DNA of 64,000 bases. Source: Seriola aureovittata. Taxonomy: Eukaryota; Chordata; Actinopteri; Carangiformes; Carangidae. The notes below the pieces were generated by a model. That model was not told the origin of the DNA. It did no database searches and was given only the letters and a program-made list of their open reading frames with translations. How positions within the stretch are numbered: position 1 is the first letter of the stretch; the number at the start of each line of letters is the position of its first letter. Below are positions 22,758-34,889 of the stretch, piece after piece. Location of the stretch: contig NC_079376.1 in the NCBI RefSeq assembly GCF_021018895.1, positions 23,460,001 through 23,524,000 on the forward strand. Direction: 5' to 3'. A program made the position numbers and the translations under genes.

Positions 22758-23579
22758 CTAGCAGGAGCTCAGGACCCAGGAGCTGGGGTTGAAGTCCTCC
22801 ATCTTATATAATTTGACAAGTGAGGATGCAGCAGAACAATAAGGTATTAACAGGTAAGCCAGGACGGGCATCAGTGCCACTCCTTGACAGTTCACACTCA
22901 CTACAGATCTTCCTCTTTCACAGTCATGCTCAGGTGTGGCTCGCTCAGGTACAGTTGGTTGAGGAGCGCTCCCTCCTGTCACTTGGGTAACTAGTTCCAG
23001 TATCAGGTCCTCCAGCCACTGTTTGTAGCCACTGTTGTACTTGGCTGTGAATGTTCTTCCTACAGCACACCTTGCAGCAATGTTTGCATTGTGGCATTCG
23101 ACAGCCAAGAAGAAGAGGAGTCTCCTCCGGCAGTGGCCCAGTCCATTAGAAATCTGAACATGGTGACGGTGCTGACGGCTTAGCAGGCCGGACTTTTCCA
23201 GGGGTTGAGTGACCTTTTGGATAAAGGCTCTGCAAGTCCAGCTGTTTAGGAGGAAATACGTGTCGTCAAGGACCTCATCCTCCGTGTGTCTAGAAGTGCA
23301 GTTGAGTCCTGTGGCCACGTCATGGGTCTGGCTGTGGTGGGAGCGAGATCCAAACATTGTTCAGGAGAAGACAAAATCTTCAGTGATATAGATGCTGCAT
23401 CTTAAGGTCATTGATGCAACAGTCACCACAGCAGTCGAGACACACGGATGACGATGTAGCGGCTGTAGCCCGAAGGTGTTAATGTCCTTAACGAGGGCAC
23501 CTGGGTGCAGGAGGTGCAGCACCCGTTGATGTGGGAACGATGAACCATTGATAACCGTCCTCAACTCAGTGGCGTGTGG
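22758..23579 (-). other. Unrecognised minus-strand reading frame with one in-frame TGA
   Basis: Two minus-strand open stretches share a frame and are separated by a single TGA at 23358-23360. Together they span about 270 codons ending with KMEDFNPSSWVLSSC. The C-terminal part has several Cys (HTWC-like NSWTCRAF, GHCRRR, VECHN, ARCAVG) and a GYKQWLEDLILELV stretch. I recognise no family, signal peptide or splice-site arrangement. It could be a decayed gene or mobile-element piece, or chance in a GC-balanced region. Confidence 0.2.
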
Positions 23580-24019
23580 TGACTTTTACAGACAGGCGAG
23601 CAGAACCGAGCAGCCAACAGCACCCACTCAACTGCCATCAACTCAGAGATTCAGCTGTGTACTACACTAACCACAAAAATATGGACAAGACTAAAACATA
23701 CCTTTCTCTTAAATTCAGTCCTGTGCTGTCTCATGATTTTGTGCTGCCTTTCTCCTTCCTCTCTGAAGAAGTTGTAAAATTAGCACAGTGACAATGTAGA
23801 ATCCTGTATTTTCCGCCCTGTGTTGTTCACCTTTCCTGGTTTATCATCTGGACTGTGGTTGAAGCACAGGGGGGACGTGGGAACTTGGGTGTTGAGGAGT
23901 CTGAGCATTTATTAACTGACCATGAGCCTAAAGTGCACAAACATCACACTGCACGTTCACAGCTACACTGCTAACTGTTAATTGACTAGCTAACTCTCTG
24001 CTCTGGGTTCCAGCATCAC

Positions 24020-24022
<3 letters not shown>
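23580..24022. other. Intergenic, no gene seen
   Basis: No coding or repeat signal apart from the CT microsatellite that follows. Confidence 0.45.

Positions 24023-24052
<30 letters not shown>
24023..24052 (+). repeat. (CT)n microsatellite
   Basis: Uninterrupted CT dinucleotides, 15 units. Confidence 0.95.
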
Positions 24053-24053
<1 letters not shown>

Positions 24054-24962
24054 ACCACTACTCACAAAAAATGTACATACTGATCTATTCCTGAAAGGAG
24101 TTGCTTTACTCCTGTTACAATATTCCACCTCTAACTTCTCAAACTTACTGTAGATCTTGCACAGAGGTGATAAGTCAGTGTAATTTGCTCCTTTACTTGG
24201 CACTGCTTTCTCTAAATGGTTAATGTGCAAGTTTAGTTTCCACACACGTGGAATATCATAACTGATCTCAGAACGGTAGAAGCTGAGTCGAGCTTGCTAA
24301 GCACCCTTTGGCTATTGCTGGCCACCAGTCGAAGATCCCAGGATTATCCTCAGTGTGAGAACGTGTCTGTCCCGTTCCGCTTGACAAGCTCCAGCCTTTG
24401 TCAATGGGACATAGTGACACCCATGAAAATGACAGAAACGATAGATAGATACAACAGCTGGAAGTCAAGCTACCTTTCAGAGACAATACCCTGCCACCAC
24501 AAGAGGGCAGTAAATTACATGATGAATGGAAAATAGGCATCAGATCCTTTATGGGACCAAACGCTGTTCCGAGATCAGATGTAAGGAGAGATATCGCTTC
24601 ACTTCAGTATCGTTGTATTCAATGTCTATTTTTAGCTTTAGCTGGGCAAACACTGCTCACCCTGATGCCACACCACTGCTGAGGGGGACGTCCCAGGCTG
24701 TACACTGACGGAGGACAGAGATGGAGGCTGCAGGATTCCAGAAACTGACTCCATCTGCAAAAAGCAGAGAAGGGACCACAAGCCAGAATGACTCTGTCAA
24801 ACTGCCACGACTATTTCAAATGTCCTGAAAGAACTGTGACAGTTTTTTATGTGTGTGTCCCATGTGCATGAAACAACAGAACTTCTACCATTAAAGCAAA
24901 TGTAGAAGTTACAGGTTTGTCATTCGAATGTGCAGCCAGTTCCTTTGTTTGGATTTCATCCG

Positions 24963-25001
<39 letters not shown>

Positions 25002-25382
25002 TGTGTGTGTGCGTGCATGTGTACAGAGCAGTATCTCACAGATGACACGAACACAGTGTGTGTTCCTCTCTTGACTCAGTGTAGATGATGGTCACTGTGT
25101 TTTACTGCTCATAGACTTGAAGCCTTTGTCACCCTCTCTGATGGATTGCCATGGTTACACTCATAAACCTGGCACTGCTACACAGCATGAACCAGTCCTG
25201 CCAAGTTCCTCATAAAATATCAGCAGGGCACATGAAGACACAGTAATCCACTTCAGACCAGGTTCAGTCATGTGTTTGTTTCCCTCATTACTCTCACATT
25301 GTTTATTTCACACTGAAACCAGTCAGAGATCAGTCTGTGGTTCTCATGCATGTAAAGTCAGGATGAAGTAAAAACTCATTGT
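24053..25382. other. Upstream flank of osr1, no gene seen
   Basis: Contains a CTCF-like core with one mismatch (CCACAAGAGGGCAG, 24497-24510) and a GT microsatellite, otherwise no recognised feature. Confidence 0.45.
24967..25012 (+). repeat. (GT)n microsatellite
   Basis: GT run with one TT interruption, ending in GCGTGCATGT. Confidence 0.95.
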
Positions 25383-25396
25383 CCAGCAGGGGGCAG
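25383..25396 (+). promoter_or_regulatory. Candidate CTCF binding core
   Basis: CCAGCAGGGGGCAG fits all 14 positions of the CTCF core CCASYAGRKGGCRS. It lies about 1.25 kb upstream of the osr1 first exon. Binding is inferred from sequence only. Confidence 0.5.
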
Positions 25397-25628
25397 ATTC
25401 TGTTCACTTCACCACAAACTATCAACCTGCTGGTTCCAGACCTGTCCTTCACACAGTTACATGTTAATGGGTAAATATATAATAGAATTAATTCTGACAC
25501 GTAATGATAATTAAAAACTAAAGACTCAGAACACCCTTTTTTTTTTAAGTCAGTTTAATTATCATATAAGTTTTTTTATTATAAGTTTGTTAAAGGTAAA
25601 AGTTCAGGCTAACGGTTATAAATGAATG

Positions 25629-25741
25629 TAGTCACATTAATTCTTCTTCAGCTTAAAACCTTCTGAGATCCTGATCCTGATGAGTCTGAGGTCTGGGAGA
25701 CACCAGGTCTTCCCTCAGTGCTGACTCCTCAAGTCCACTTC
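25629..25741 (+). repeat. Duplicated segment flanking osr1 exon 1, left copy
   Basis: AGTCACATTAATTCTTCTTC, TGAGTCTG, CAGGTCTTCCCTCAGT and CTGACTCCTCAAGTCCACTT recur in the same order at 29134-29221. The left copy has an extra internal stretch. Confidence 0.75.
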
Positions 25742-26454
25742 AACCTCTGAGTGTGTTTATCCTCCAGTTCACTGACTCACACACTCACACACTGTAATAA
25801 TGTCTTCTACCTGAGCTAATTAGATTATTATTATTATTATTATCATTATGAAATATATTTTACCCGGTGGATGAGGAAGACGTGTCACATGACATACATT
25901 AAAACAATCCTGTGTTAATGGTCATTGAACATTGTGCAGCTGACTCTACTGGATCTTAAAATGAAAAGTTAATGGGCCTTTAATGTATGCAATCAATATT
26001 CAATATCAATATTGATCCTTATAAGGACCAGAAGGGGGAAAATAATAAATAAAATAAAACCTTGAAGATGATTCTCTTCTGATTGTGATTATGAATAAAG
26101 AGAAACCATCTGTATAGACTTGACAGTCCTCCAGTCCATCAGTCCCACTGCACTAATTTATAATACAATATAATTACTATATGGAAAACCTATGATTATA
26201 ATAAACAAATCTGTATTCATTTAATTTCAACATGGACATCATCATCAGGTTCTAACTGTCATCACAGAGAGTTCACCATGAAGAGGCTGCAGGTCTGACA
26301 CGGTCTCTGTCAGACCCTCATGCTCCTCATGGAGACCTGCAGTCAGTTACCAGCCTGTCAGAGACTCTGAGGGGACACAGTCAGGAACTTGGCTCAGATT
26401 TCTAAGTTTTAAAAATAAATAATCAGCTCTGATTCGTTCCACGTGCCCACTCCT
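25742..26454. other. Upstream flank of osr1, no gene seen
   Basis: AT-rich, with an ATT trinucleotide run and a GAGCTAATTAGATT homeodomain-type motif near 25.82 kb. No coding signal. Confidence 0.45.
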
Positions 26455-26640
26455 GTCCAGTGCGCGCGCACGCCAAGAAGCAGAATGAAGCATTAGCACA
26501 TGAGACTCCACAGGATCATATAGCAGCGATGCTGGTGTGTGATGCTGCCGTGTGTATGGGTTGGCTGAGTGACGCGCCAGCAGGAGCCGGACTCTGCGCT
26601 GCAATAAAGAGGCGGCGGCAGCTGAGAGCGCGAACCACTG
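26455..26640 (+). promoter_or_regulatory. CpG-rich promoter region of osr1
   Basis: A sharp rise in CG dinucleotides begins at GTGCGCGCGCACGCC and continues into exon 1, unlike the AT-rich flank. AATAAAG at 26603-26609 is a weak TATA-like element, which would put transcription start near 26635. The start site is inferred. Confidence 0.55.
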
Positions 26641-26856
26641 GAGCGGAGAGGCGTCCCGACAACACAGCTGCTCCACACACCGCCGACCCGCTCACATCAG
26701 ATCACACCAGGGTTACCGGAGGAGGAGAGACGCTGCAGCGGAGGATGCCGCTCCGGCCTCTCATGAACTCATCCACCCGCTGAACGAGGCTGCTCCGCGG
26801 GCTTCAGCCTGAACCTCCGGCAGGACTCCCGAGCTCAGGACTTTTTGAACAGACTG
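26635..26856 (+). other. osr1: Non-coding exon 1 (5' UTR) of osr1
   Basis: The GC-rich block ends at a strong donor (CTG|GTGAGT, intron from 26857). Osr genes are known to have an untranslated first exon. The acceptor is at 31563, 25 bases before the start codon. The exon contains an upstream ORF at 26745-26783 (12 codons, MPLRPLMNSSTR). Confidence 0.6.
26745..26783 (+). promoter_or_regulatory. Short upstream ORF in the osr1 5' UTR
   Basis: ATG in context GGAGGATGC, 12 codons then TGA, wholly inside predicted exon 1. Could damp translation of the main frame if the transcript starts upstream. Conservation is not known. Confidence 0.4.
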
Positions 26857-27879
26857 GTGAGTCCTCAGTCTGCTTTATTAACCATGGAGGGAAACAGAGT
26901 TTTATAGGTGGTTCTTTAGATTTCATTAACTTTTAAATGTAAAATTACACAAATCAGCATTTGATTCAGCGACTAATGATGTAGATTAAAATCGTTATTT
27001 AAAGGACTTATGGGTTTTAGATGCAGAGGATCGTGCAACAGGTGTTTAACGTTCACTTCTTTAAAATGATGCATTTAAATTATCTTCAATATTAACAACC
27101 ATTTTCTACACGTGCGGAATTATATTTAGTGATTGAAAAATAAATGGTAAATAAAGAGAAAACAGTGATGTTTGTTCTTAAACACTGAACCTTCTCAAAA
27201 ACCTGTTTCCTTCTCTACACAAACAAACTCCAAAATCAGTTCTGAGAGTTTTCAGCTCACAAACATCCTTTTTAATTCTGATGTTAACCCGCTGTGATCA
27301 GGTCTCAGGTCTCAGGTCAGTGAGCATTAAACAAAGGTTTAAATGCTGCTCAGTGAACTGCAGCCTGAGTAGAACTAGAAGAAGGAGATCCTCTTTGCTC
27401 TGGAGCTCTGACACCTTCATCCTCTGACAGTCTTCCTCCACGTTTTCACTCATTAATGAAGTCCTGGATCAAAACAAAGTCCATATGCATCACACAAGAG
27501 GTGTCAGGCCTTTTTCCTCATCACCTCAGCTCCTGGAGATCAGATCCTGGTGGAGGTGTCCCACACGGAGCACAGGGCGCCTCACAGGGTGGAGGGAGCC
27601 AGGGCGGCCGTGTATGGACATGGGGAAGTGTGAAAGAAGAAAGTCAGTTAAATGTTAGTCACTAGGTTTCGGTGTAAAGAAGATCCAGATCTGTCACTCA
27701 AATAAAACTCCACCGAGCGGCAGGTAGACGTCCTGCACTCACTGTGCTTTGGTAAATGACAGAAGTATTATGAGTTTGATATTAGTTAAATATTCCCCTT
27801 AAGCATGAAAACTCTTACATAGTTTTATGTGTTAAATGCGTTTTGTTTGGTGCTAATATTAACTGCTTTATATAACATT

Positions 27880-27950
27880 TACATTTACATTTATTTGACA
27901 GACGCTTTTACCCAAACAGACTTCAAGTGCTTATACTAAATAAAAATCTG
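27880..27950 (+). repeat. Teleost dispersed repeat fragment in osr1 intron 1
   Basis: ACATTTACATTTATTTGACAG followed by GACGCTTTTACCCAAACAGA is close to a very common fish repeat (ACATTTAGTCATTTGGCAGACGCTTTTATCC in part). Recognised by eye. Confidence 0.5.
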
Positions 27951-28635
27951 TCATGTTTGTAGGTGAATAAATTACATAAATAACTGCTTCCCCTCCACTG
28001 CTCTCAAAACAACTGCAGATAATTAATGTTCCAAACTGCTGTCAAACAGAATTTATAACCAGGGTTCAAACAGGCAGAGAAAGAAATAGTATGAATAATG
28101 TGTATCTTTAATAAGGAGACAGCATATTTATAGTTACTAGTCTGTAGATTATTATTATTTTTGGTTCTCCAACATCTCACAAAACCACTGCTGCTCATTA
28201 CTGTTCTGACTTTTCTCTAATTCTGTTTTTTTGAAAGAATGAAAACGTTTGTATTTTTCTGCTGTAAAAACTTCAGCTCAAACTTTCAGAAACTCACTCT
28301 GTTGATCAGACGAGGTCAGAACATGAAGTCAGGAACCTGTGAACGGCTGGTTTCAGCTCTGACTTTATGAATCAGTTATAACCAGTTTTACTACATGAGC
28401 AGATATTTTATTAGATCACAGAGTTAAAACATTTTTTTTTTAGTATTTTTCACTGAAGCCTTTGGATAAAATTTAAATATATTGAGACACAGTTTACTGA
28501 ACACTGTCAGTGTAGGTGAGGTCACTAAAGGTTAAAATTAAATCATAATTTAAAAAAAAAAAAGTAGGACATGACGTGTGTCTCCGTAGTTTGGACCCGG
28601 GAAGAACAGTTCACATCAATTAATAATATGAGGCT

Positions 28636-28667
28636 CTGTGTGTGTGTGTGTGTGTGTGTGGGTGTGT
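28636..28667 (+). repeat. (GT)n microsatellite in osr1 intron 1
   Basis: GT run with one GG interruption. Confidence 0.95.
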
Positions 28668-28689
28668 ACTACACTCAGACTGATCACGT

Positions 28690-29000
28690 TTACATGGAGG
28701 TGAGAGTCTCTGTGCCTGAGCTGAGGGCCACATGTCTGTGAGGGTCTGGGGCCCCTGGTATGCAGACATCAAAGGGTTAAAGGTGAGGAGAGGCTCAGCA
28801 GCTCACCACTTATCTCCTCTAATGACCTCCTAAGTAAAAGTCAATTACTTCTGCGTCATGATCAGAGGAGGCAGACCACAGGGGGCAGCTGGAGCTGTTA
28901 GAGCTGCTCATTCCAGAGACTCTGCAGAGTTTACCGAGCTGCTCGCCACACGCTGCACTTCTCTTATTTACTGTTTATTCCAACGTCTGCGGCAGGAATA
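28690..29000. promoter_or_regulatory. Possible intronic regulatory block of osr1
   Basis: A non-repetitive, moderately GC-rich stretch between two GT tracts. It carries motif-like sites: ATCAAAGGG (TCF/LEF type), ACTTATCTCC (GATA type), GACCACAG (RUNX type) and a weak CTCF-like ACCACAGGGGGCAG. Conservation cannot be judged here. Confidence 0.25.
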
Positions 29001-29003
29001 AAA

Positions 29004-29027
29004 ATGTGTGTGTGTGTGTGTGTGTGC
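29004..29027 (+). repeat. (GT)n microsatellite in osr1 intron 1
   Basis: GT run following AATAAAAAT. Confidence 0.9.
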
Positions 29028-29133
29028 GTATATCTGAGTCTGACACCAGGTTGTTCAGCAGCTCCGTCCTCTGCTGCGCAGCCGCTGGCGACATGACCCA
29101 CTCATTCGGTGTCTTACAGTTTCAGATGAAGTT

Positions 29134-29221
29134 ACAGTCACATTAATTCTTCTTCAAACCTTCAATGAGTCTGGGAGAACCAGGTTTTTTCCCTCAGTTC
29201 TGACTCCTCAAGTCCACTTCT
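29134..29221 (+). repeat. Duplicated segment flanking osr1 exon 1, right copy
   Basis: Shares CAGTCACATTAATTCTTCTTC, ATGAGTCTGGGAGA, TCCCTCAGT and CTGACTCCTCAAGTCCACTTC with 25629-25741, same orientation, about 3.5 kb apart. Confidence 0.75.
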
Positions 29222-31088
29222 GTTTTATTTCTCAGTCTGTATCGACACGAGAACGGATTCTTTTTTCCCTGAATAGTCCAAATTAAGAAATCGTTGGCTG
29301 CATCATTTCATCACTTTCGACACATGCTTCAGAAATGTGAAAACTCTGGGGCCTGAACACGAGCAGGGACGAGGGTCTGAACCGCATGAACCACGTGACT
29401 CTGCACTGATGGGTTACAGAGTCTGAAGAAGTGTTTCCATGTCCAGAGAAGCTCTGCAGCCTGACACGGGCTCAGCAACAAGCCACGATCATGAAAGACA
29501 GATAACTGTGACGAGTCAAAGAACAGAAGGAAACATCTGGATTTTTCCAGGTGATGGTTACAGATGCGTTTCACTAAACTGCGCCGTAAATACTGGAGGA
29601 AGAAGTAACGACGACCTGGAAACTAGAAACAACGACACGAGGAAGAAAAAGACTTTTTAAAATATAGACTATTAAAAAAACACTTAATTAGAATAAATAC
29701 TGAATAAAAAAAGAAAGACTTAATTAACAGGAAAAGCTCTGAATTAAAGAGCATAAATTTAAACCAGAAAATATACTTCACCAGGTAAAGGTACTAATGT
29801 TGACGGATGGACTCTTTAAATTAAATTACTGATACATTCATGTGAACCTCTAGTTTTACACTGTTTATCATATTTTCTTCTTCTTCTCTTTTATAACTCA
29901 AGTAATACACTGGATTATTTTACTGATGGATTAATAAGCAGCAGTTAAAATGATTTTAACTCTATAAAGTGCTGTGTGGTCAGCGGGTCATATTCTGGTC
30001 AATTATATATTTACTACATTAAAGCATCATGTCAGGTAAATGTAAAAACTCCTCCAGCATCTGGACGAGAAACTCAGTTTAAAACACAAATACTTCAGCA
30101 GAGTGATCAGTGCAGCGTGTGTGTGTCAGTGTGTTAGTGTGTGTGTGTAGCAGTTGTGGGTCAGGGCCGTGTGAGATGATGAGGGGCGGGGCCTGTGGCT
30201 CCTGTCAATCATCATCTTCCTCAGACAAAGATACTTTATTGTCTATTGTTGTTCTGTCTAATCAAACCTGATTTAACAGCTCACAGGTATTTCTGTCTCT
30301 GCCTCAACAGCCCCGGGCATGTACAGGAAACACAACGCCACTGTGTGTGTGTGTGTGTGCGCGTGCGTGTGTGTGTGTGTGTGTGTTTCATGCTGCCAAT
30401 GGTTATGTTTCTGCTGACTCACTCACCACACACACACACACGCACACACACATTTGTCTTAGTGGACTGGTGAGGACCGTCATCAGTGGAGGTTCTCCAT
30501 CTCCACTGTGACTAGAACCCTGTTCTAAAAGACTGGAACCAACTTTAAAAGAACCATGTTAGAGGTTCTTCTTTTAATTAGACTAGAAAAGACAAAACTG
30601 CAGAGGAAAATCATTATTTACTTTTACTTTTTAAAAGGTGATTTTCACCTATTTTTGACTTTCATCACATTACACAAATGAGTCTGTAGAGCCATGACCG
30701 TGATCCGAGCATCCTGACGTCACCGCGTGCAAATATTGAACAAAGTGAAATTAAAAACGTGTGCAGGAAGCTCCTGTAAGTCTTACAGCTTCGTATCATG
30801 TGGATCAGCATCACACTTCAGCTTCAACAGCAGCGTCACACTCGATGTGTATTGGGCGGAAGTGTGTGTGTTGTTGTGTGAGGTGTGAGGAGGTTGTGTG
30901 TAGGTGGGGGTGGGGTAGGGGTGGTATCTACATATCAAACGTGTTTATGGGTTTCAGTACTTTACCTTTATAAATCAATCAGTCAGGAGTCGAACATTTA
31001 ACTACCTGAATCCACCATGAACCACCTGAGAACCTGAGACCTCTCAGTCCTCCAGCAGGTACAAACCCTGCCCTCTTATAGAACCAGA
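29222..31088. other. osr1 intron 1, 3' part: no coding signal
   Basis: Holds facing GT (30340-30388) and CA (30425-30453) tracts that could pair as a hairpin, and a GT-rich stretch near 30.85 kb. No exon-like frame. Confidence 0.5.
30340..30453. repeat. Facing (GT)n and (CA)n microsatellites
   Basis: A GT/GC run and a CA run separated by about 36 bp lie in inverted orientation, able to form a hairpin in DNA or pre-mRNA. Confidence 0.85.
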
Positions 31089-31370
31089 ACCCCCCCTCCT
31101 GTCTGCAGAACCCCACTCCTGTCTGCAGAACCCCACTCCTGTCTGCAGAACCCCCCTCCTGTCTGCAGAACCCCCCTCCTGTCTGCAGAACCCCCCTCCT
31201 GTCTGCAGAACCCCCCTCCTCTCTGCTGAACCCCACTCCTGTCTGCAGAACCCCCCTCCTGTCTGCAGAACCCCCCTCCTGTCTGCAGAACCCCCCTCCT
31301 GTCTGCAGAACCCCCCTCCTCTCTGCTGAACCCCCCTCCTGTCTGCAGAACCGCCCTCCTGTCTGCAGCA
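31089..31370 (+). repeat. 20-bp minisatellite of splice-acceptor-like units in osr1 intron 1
   Basis: Fourteen units of AACCCCCCTCCTGTCTGCAG. Twelve end in GTCTGCAG and two in CTCTGCTG. Each standard unit is a C/T tract followed by CAG, the form of a vertebrate 3' splice site. The array ends about 190 bp before the authentic acceptor of osr1 exon 2. Confidence 0.95.
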
Positions 31371-31587
31371 GGTTCTGCTGGGAGAATCAGTTATGAATCA
31401 ATGATGAATAATGGAGTGATGATGTGTTTCAGAGAGAATGTGGTGCAGTTTCTTTTAGTGTCTTAGTGTGTGATGAAATACTTCAAGCACTTCACCTGTT
31501 AGAAACATAAAATGTGATGATTGTACAACATCATAATCAGCTGATGTGTCTGTCTCCTCCAGACCTGCTGGCCTTTGTGTAGCAGCC

Positions 31588-33791
<2,204 letters not shown>

Positions 33792-34240
33792 TTCAACACC
33801 CCCCCCCCCCCCCCCCCCCCAGCAGGGACAGGATGGGGACACTGGAAAACCAGGACCAAAGACACCGACCAAAGACTTTTCATTTCAGCTGTTTCTACGT
33901 GAACTCAAGGATCAAACGTTTTACTTAAAGAAGAGAGGTGAGATTCAGTCATCAGAGAACCTGGTGGACGTGTGGACTGTGAACGGACCTTAAAAACCTT
34001 GTGGCTGCTCAGAAGCTTCAAATCCAAAGACTTTATTAAAGGGACTTTATAAAAGATCAAAGCCATGTTAACATTTTCATCCTTTCACATTCCAATGATA
34101 TTTTCATACAGATGCATTATATCAAAAATGTATTTTTGCACTTTAACCTGATTATTGATTATTTACATATATCACTGGATTTCTTAAAGTTAATTTCAAA
34201 ATGAATAATCATTTCTAAATAAAATATTTTACTGTAACTT
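33792..34240 (+). other. osr1: osr1 3' UTR and poly(A) signal
   Basis: Follows the TGA. AATAAA at 34218-34223 in an AT-rich stretch is the likely poly(A) signal, with cleavage expected near 34240. A 22-base C run (33799-33820) begins 8 bases after the stop codon. A G-rich tract lies just downstream of the signal. Confidence 0.65.
33799..33820 (+). repeat. Poly(C) tract, 22 bases, in the osr1 3' UTR
   Basis: Uninterrupted C run directly after the stop codon. Prone to length change and to sequencing error; on RNA a possible poly(C)-binding-protein site. Confidence 0.9.
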
Positions 34241-34266
34241 TCTGGCTGTGAAGTGTTGCTGTATGA

Positions 34267-34295
34267 GGGAGGGAGGGGAGGGGAGGGGGGGGGGG
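34267..34295 (+). promoter_or_regulatory. G-rich tract downstream of the osr1 poly(A) signal
   Basis: Runs of GGGA/GGGGA then 11 G, starting 44 bases after AATAAA. Four or more G-triplets allow a G-quadruplex. G-rich (MAZ-like) sites after poly(A) signals can pause polymerase and aid termination; that role is inferred. Confidence 0.4.
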
Positions 34296-34500
34296 TCATT
34301 GTCTGTGAACTTGCAGCAGTTTCCTGTGGGTTTTGTTTCTAGTGAAGACTAGTGCAGATCTCTGAGAGAAACACTGATATCCAGTGTAACATGGAGCTGC
34401 TGCTGAAACCTGCAGAGTACACCTGTAGCTGGGTCAGAAACAGGTTGGATCACGTCCCCACCAGAAATACAAGGTAAATGACATGATGTATGATATAAAT

Positions 34501-34508
34501 ACATTGGC

Positions 34509-34541
<33 letters not shown>

Positions 34542-34551
34542 CTGAGAGAGA
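34501..34551 (+). repeat. (GA)n microsatellite
   Basis: GA-rich run with ACTGAG interruption. Confidence 0.9.
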
Positions 34552-34889
34552 GAGGGCTCAGTGCATCATGGGAGTTCCCCCAGCAGTCTGGACCCATAGC
34601 AGCATGACAAAGGGCTGGTTCAGGACTCACCTGAGCTGCCTCTTCCTGCTGAACCCAGACTGGGAGTTGGGTCCAACACTGACAGGAGCAACAACCTGGG
34701 GATGAGACGTGACAGATCTGTTTTACCAGCTGCACAGTGTGGCAGCTCACTGTTGTGTGTTCTCCATAAGTGCGTGTGATGACGTCGCTCCTTGCAGTTG
34801 TGTGTGTCCTCAGTCCGAACAGAGAGACAAATTCCACTGGCAGTGGAAAAGGGGGTCAATTGGCTTTTATTATCGGGTTTAAAAACCTG

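Noticed and set aside
26460..26783. 107-codon frame across the osr1 promoter
   Set aside because: Begins upstream of the expected transcription start, lacks a proper ATG at its start, and reflects CpG-rich composition. Only the last 12 codons from an ATG are kept, as an upstream ORF.
28876..28888. CTCF site CCACAGGGGGCAG in osr1 intron 1
   Set aside because: One base shorter than the core spacing; only 11 of 14 positions match when aligned without a gap.
30979..31236. Minus-strand frame with GGxxCRQEGG-type repeats
   Set aside because: By-product of the 20-bp minisatellite.
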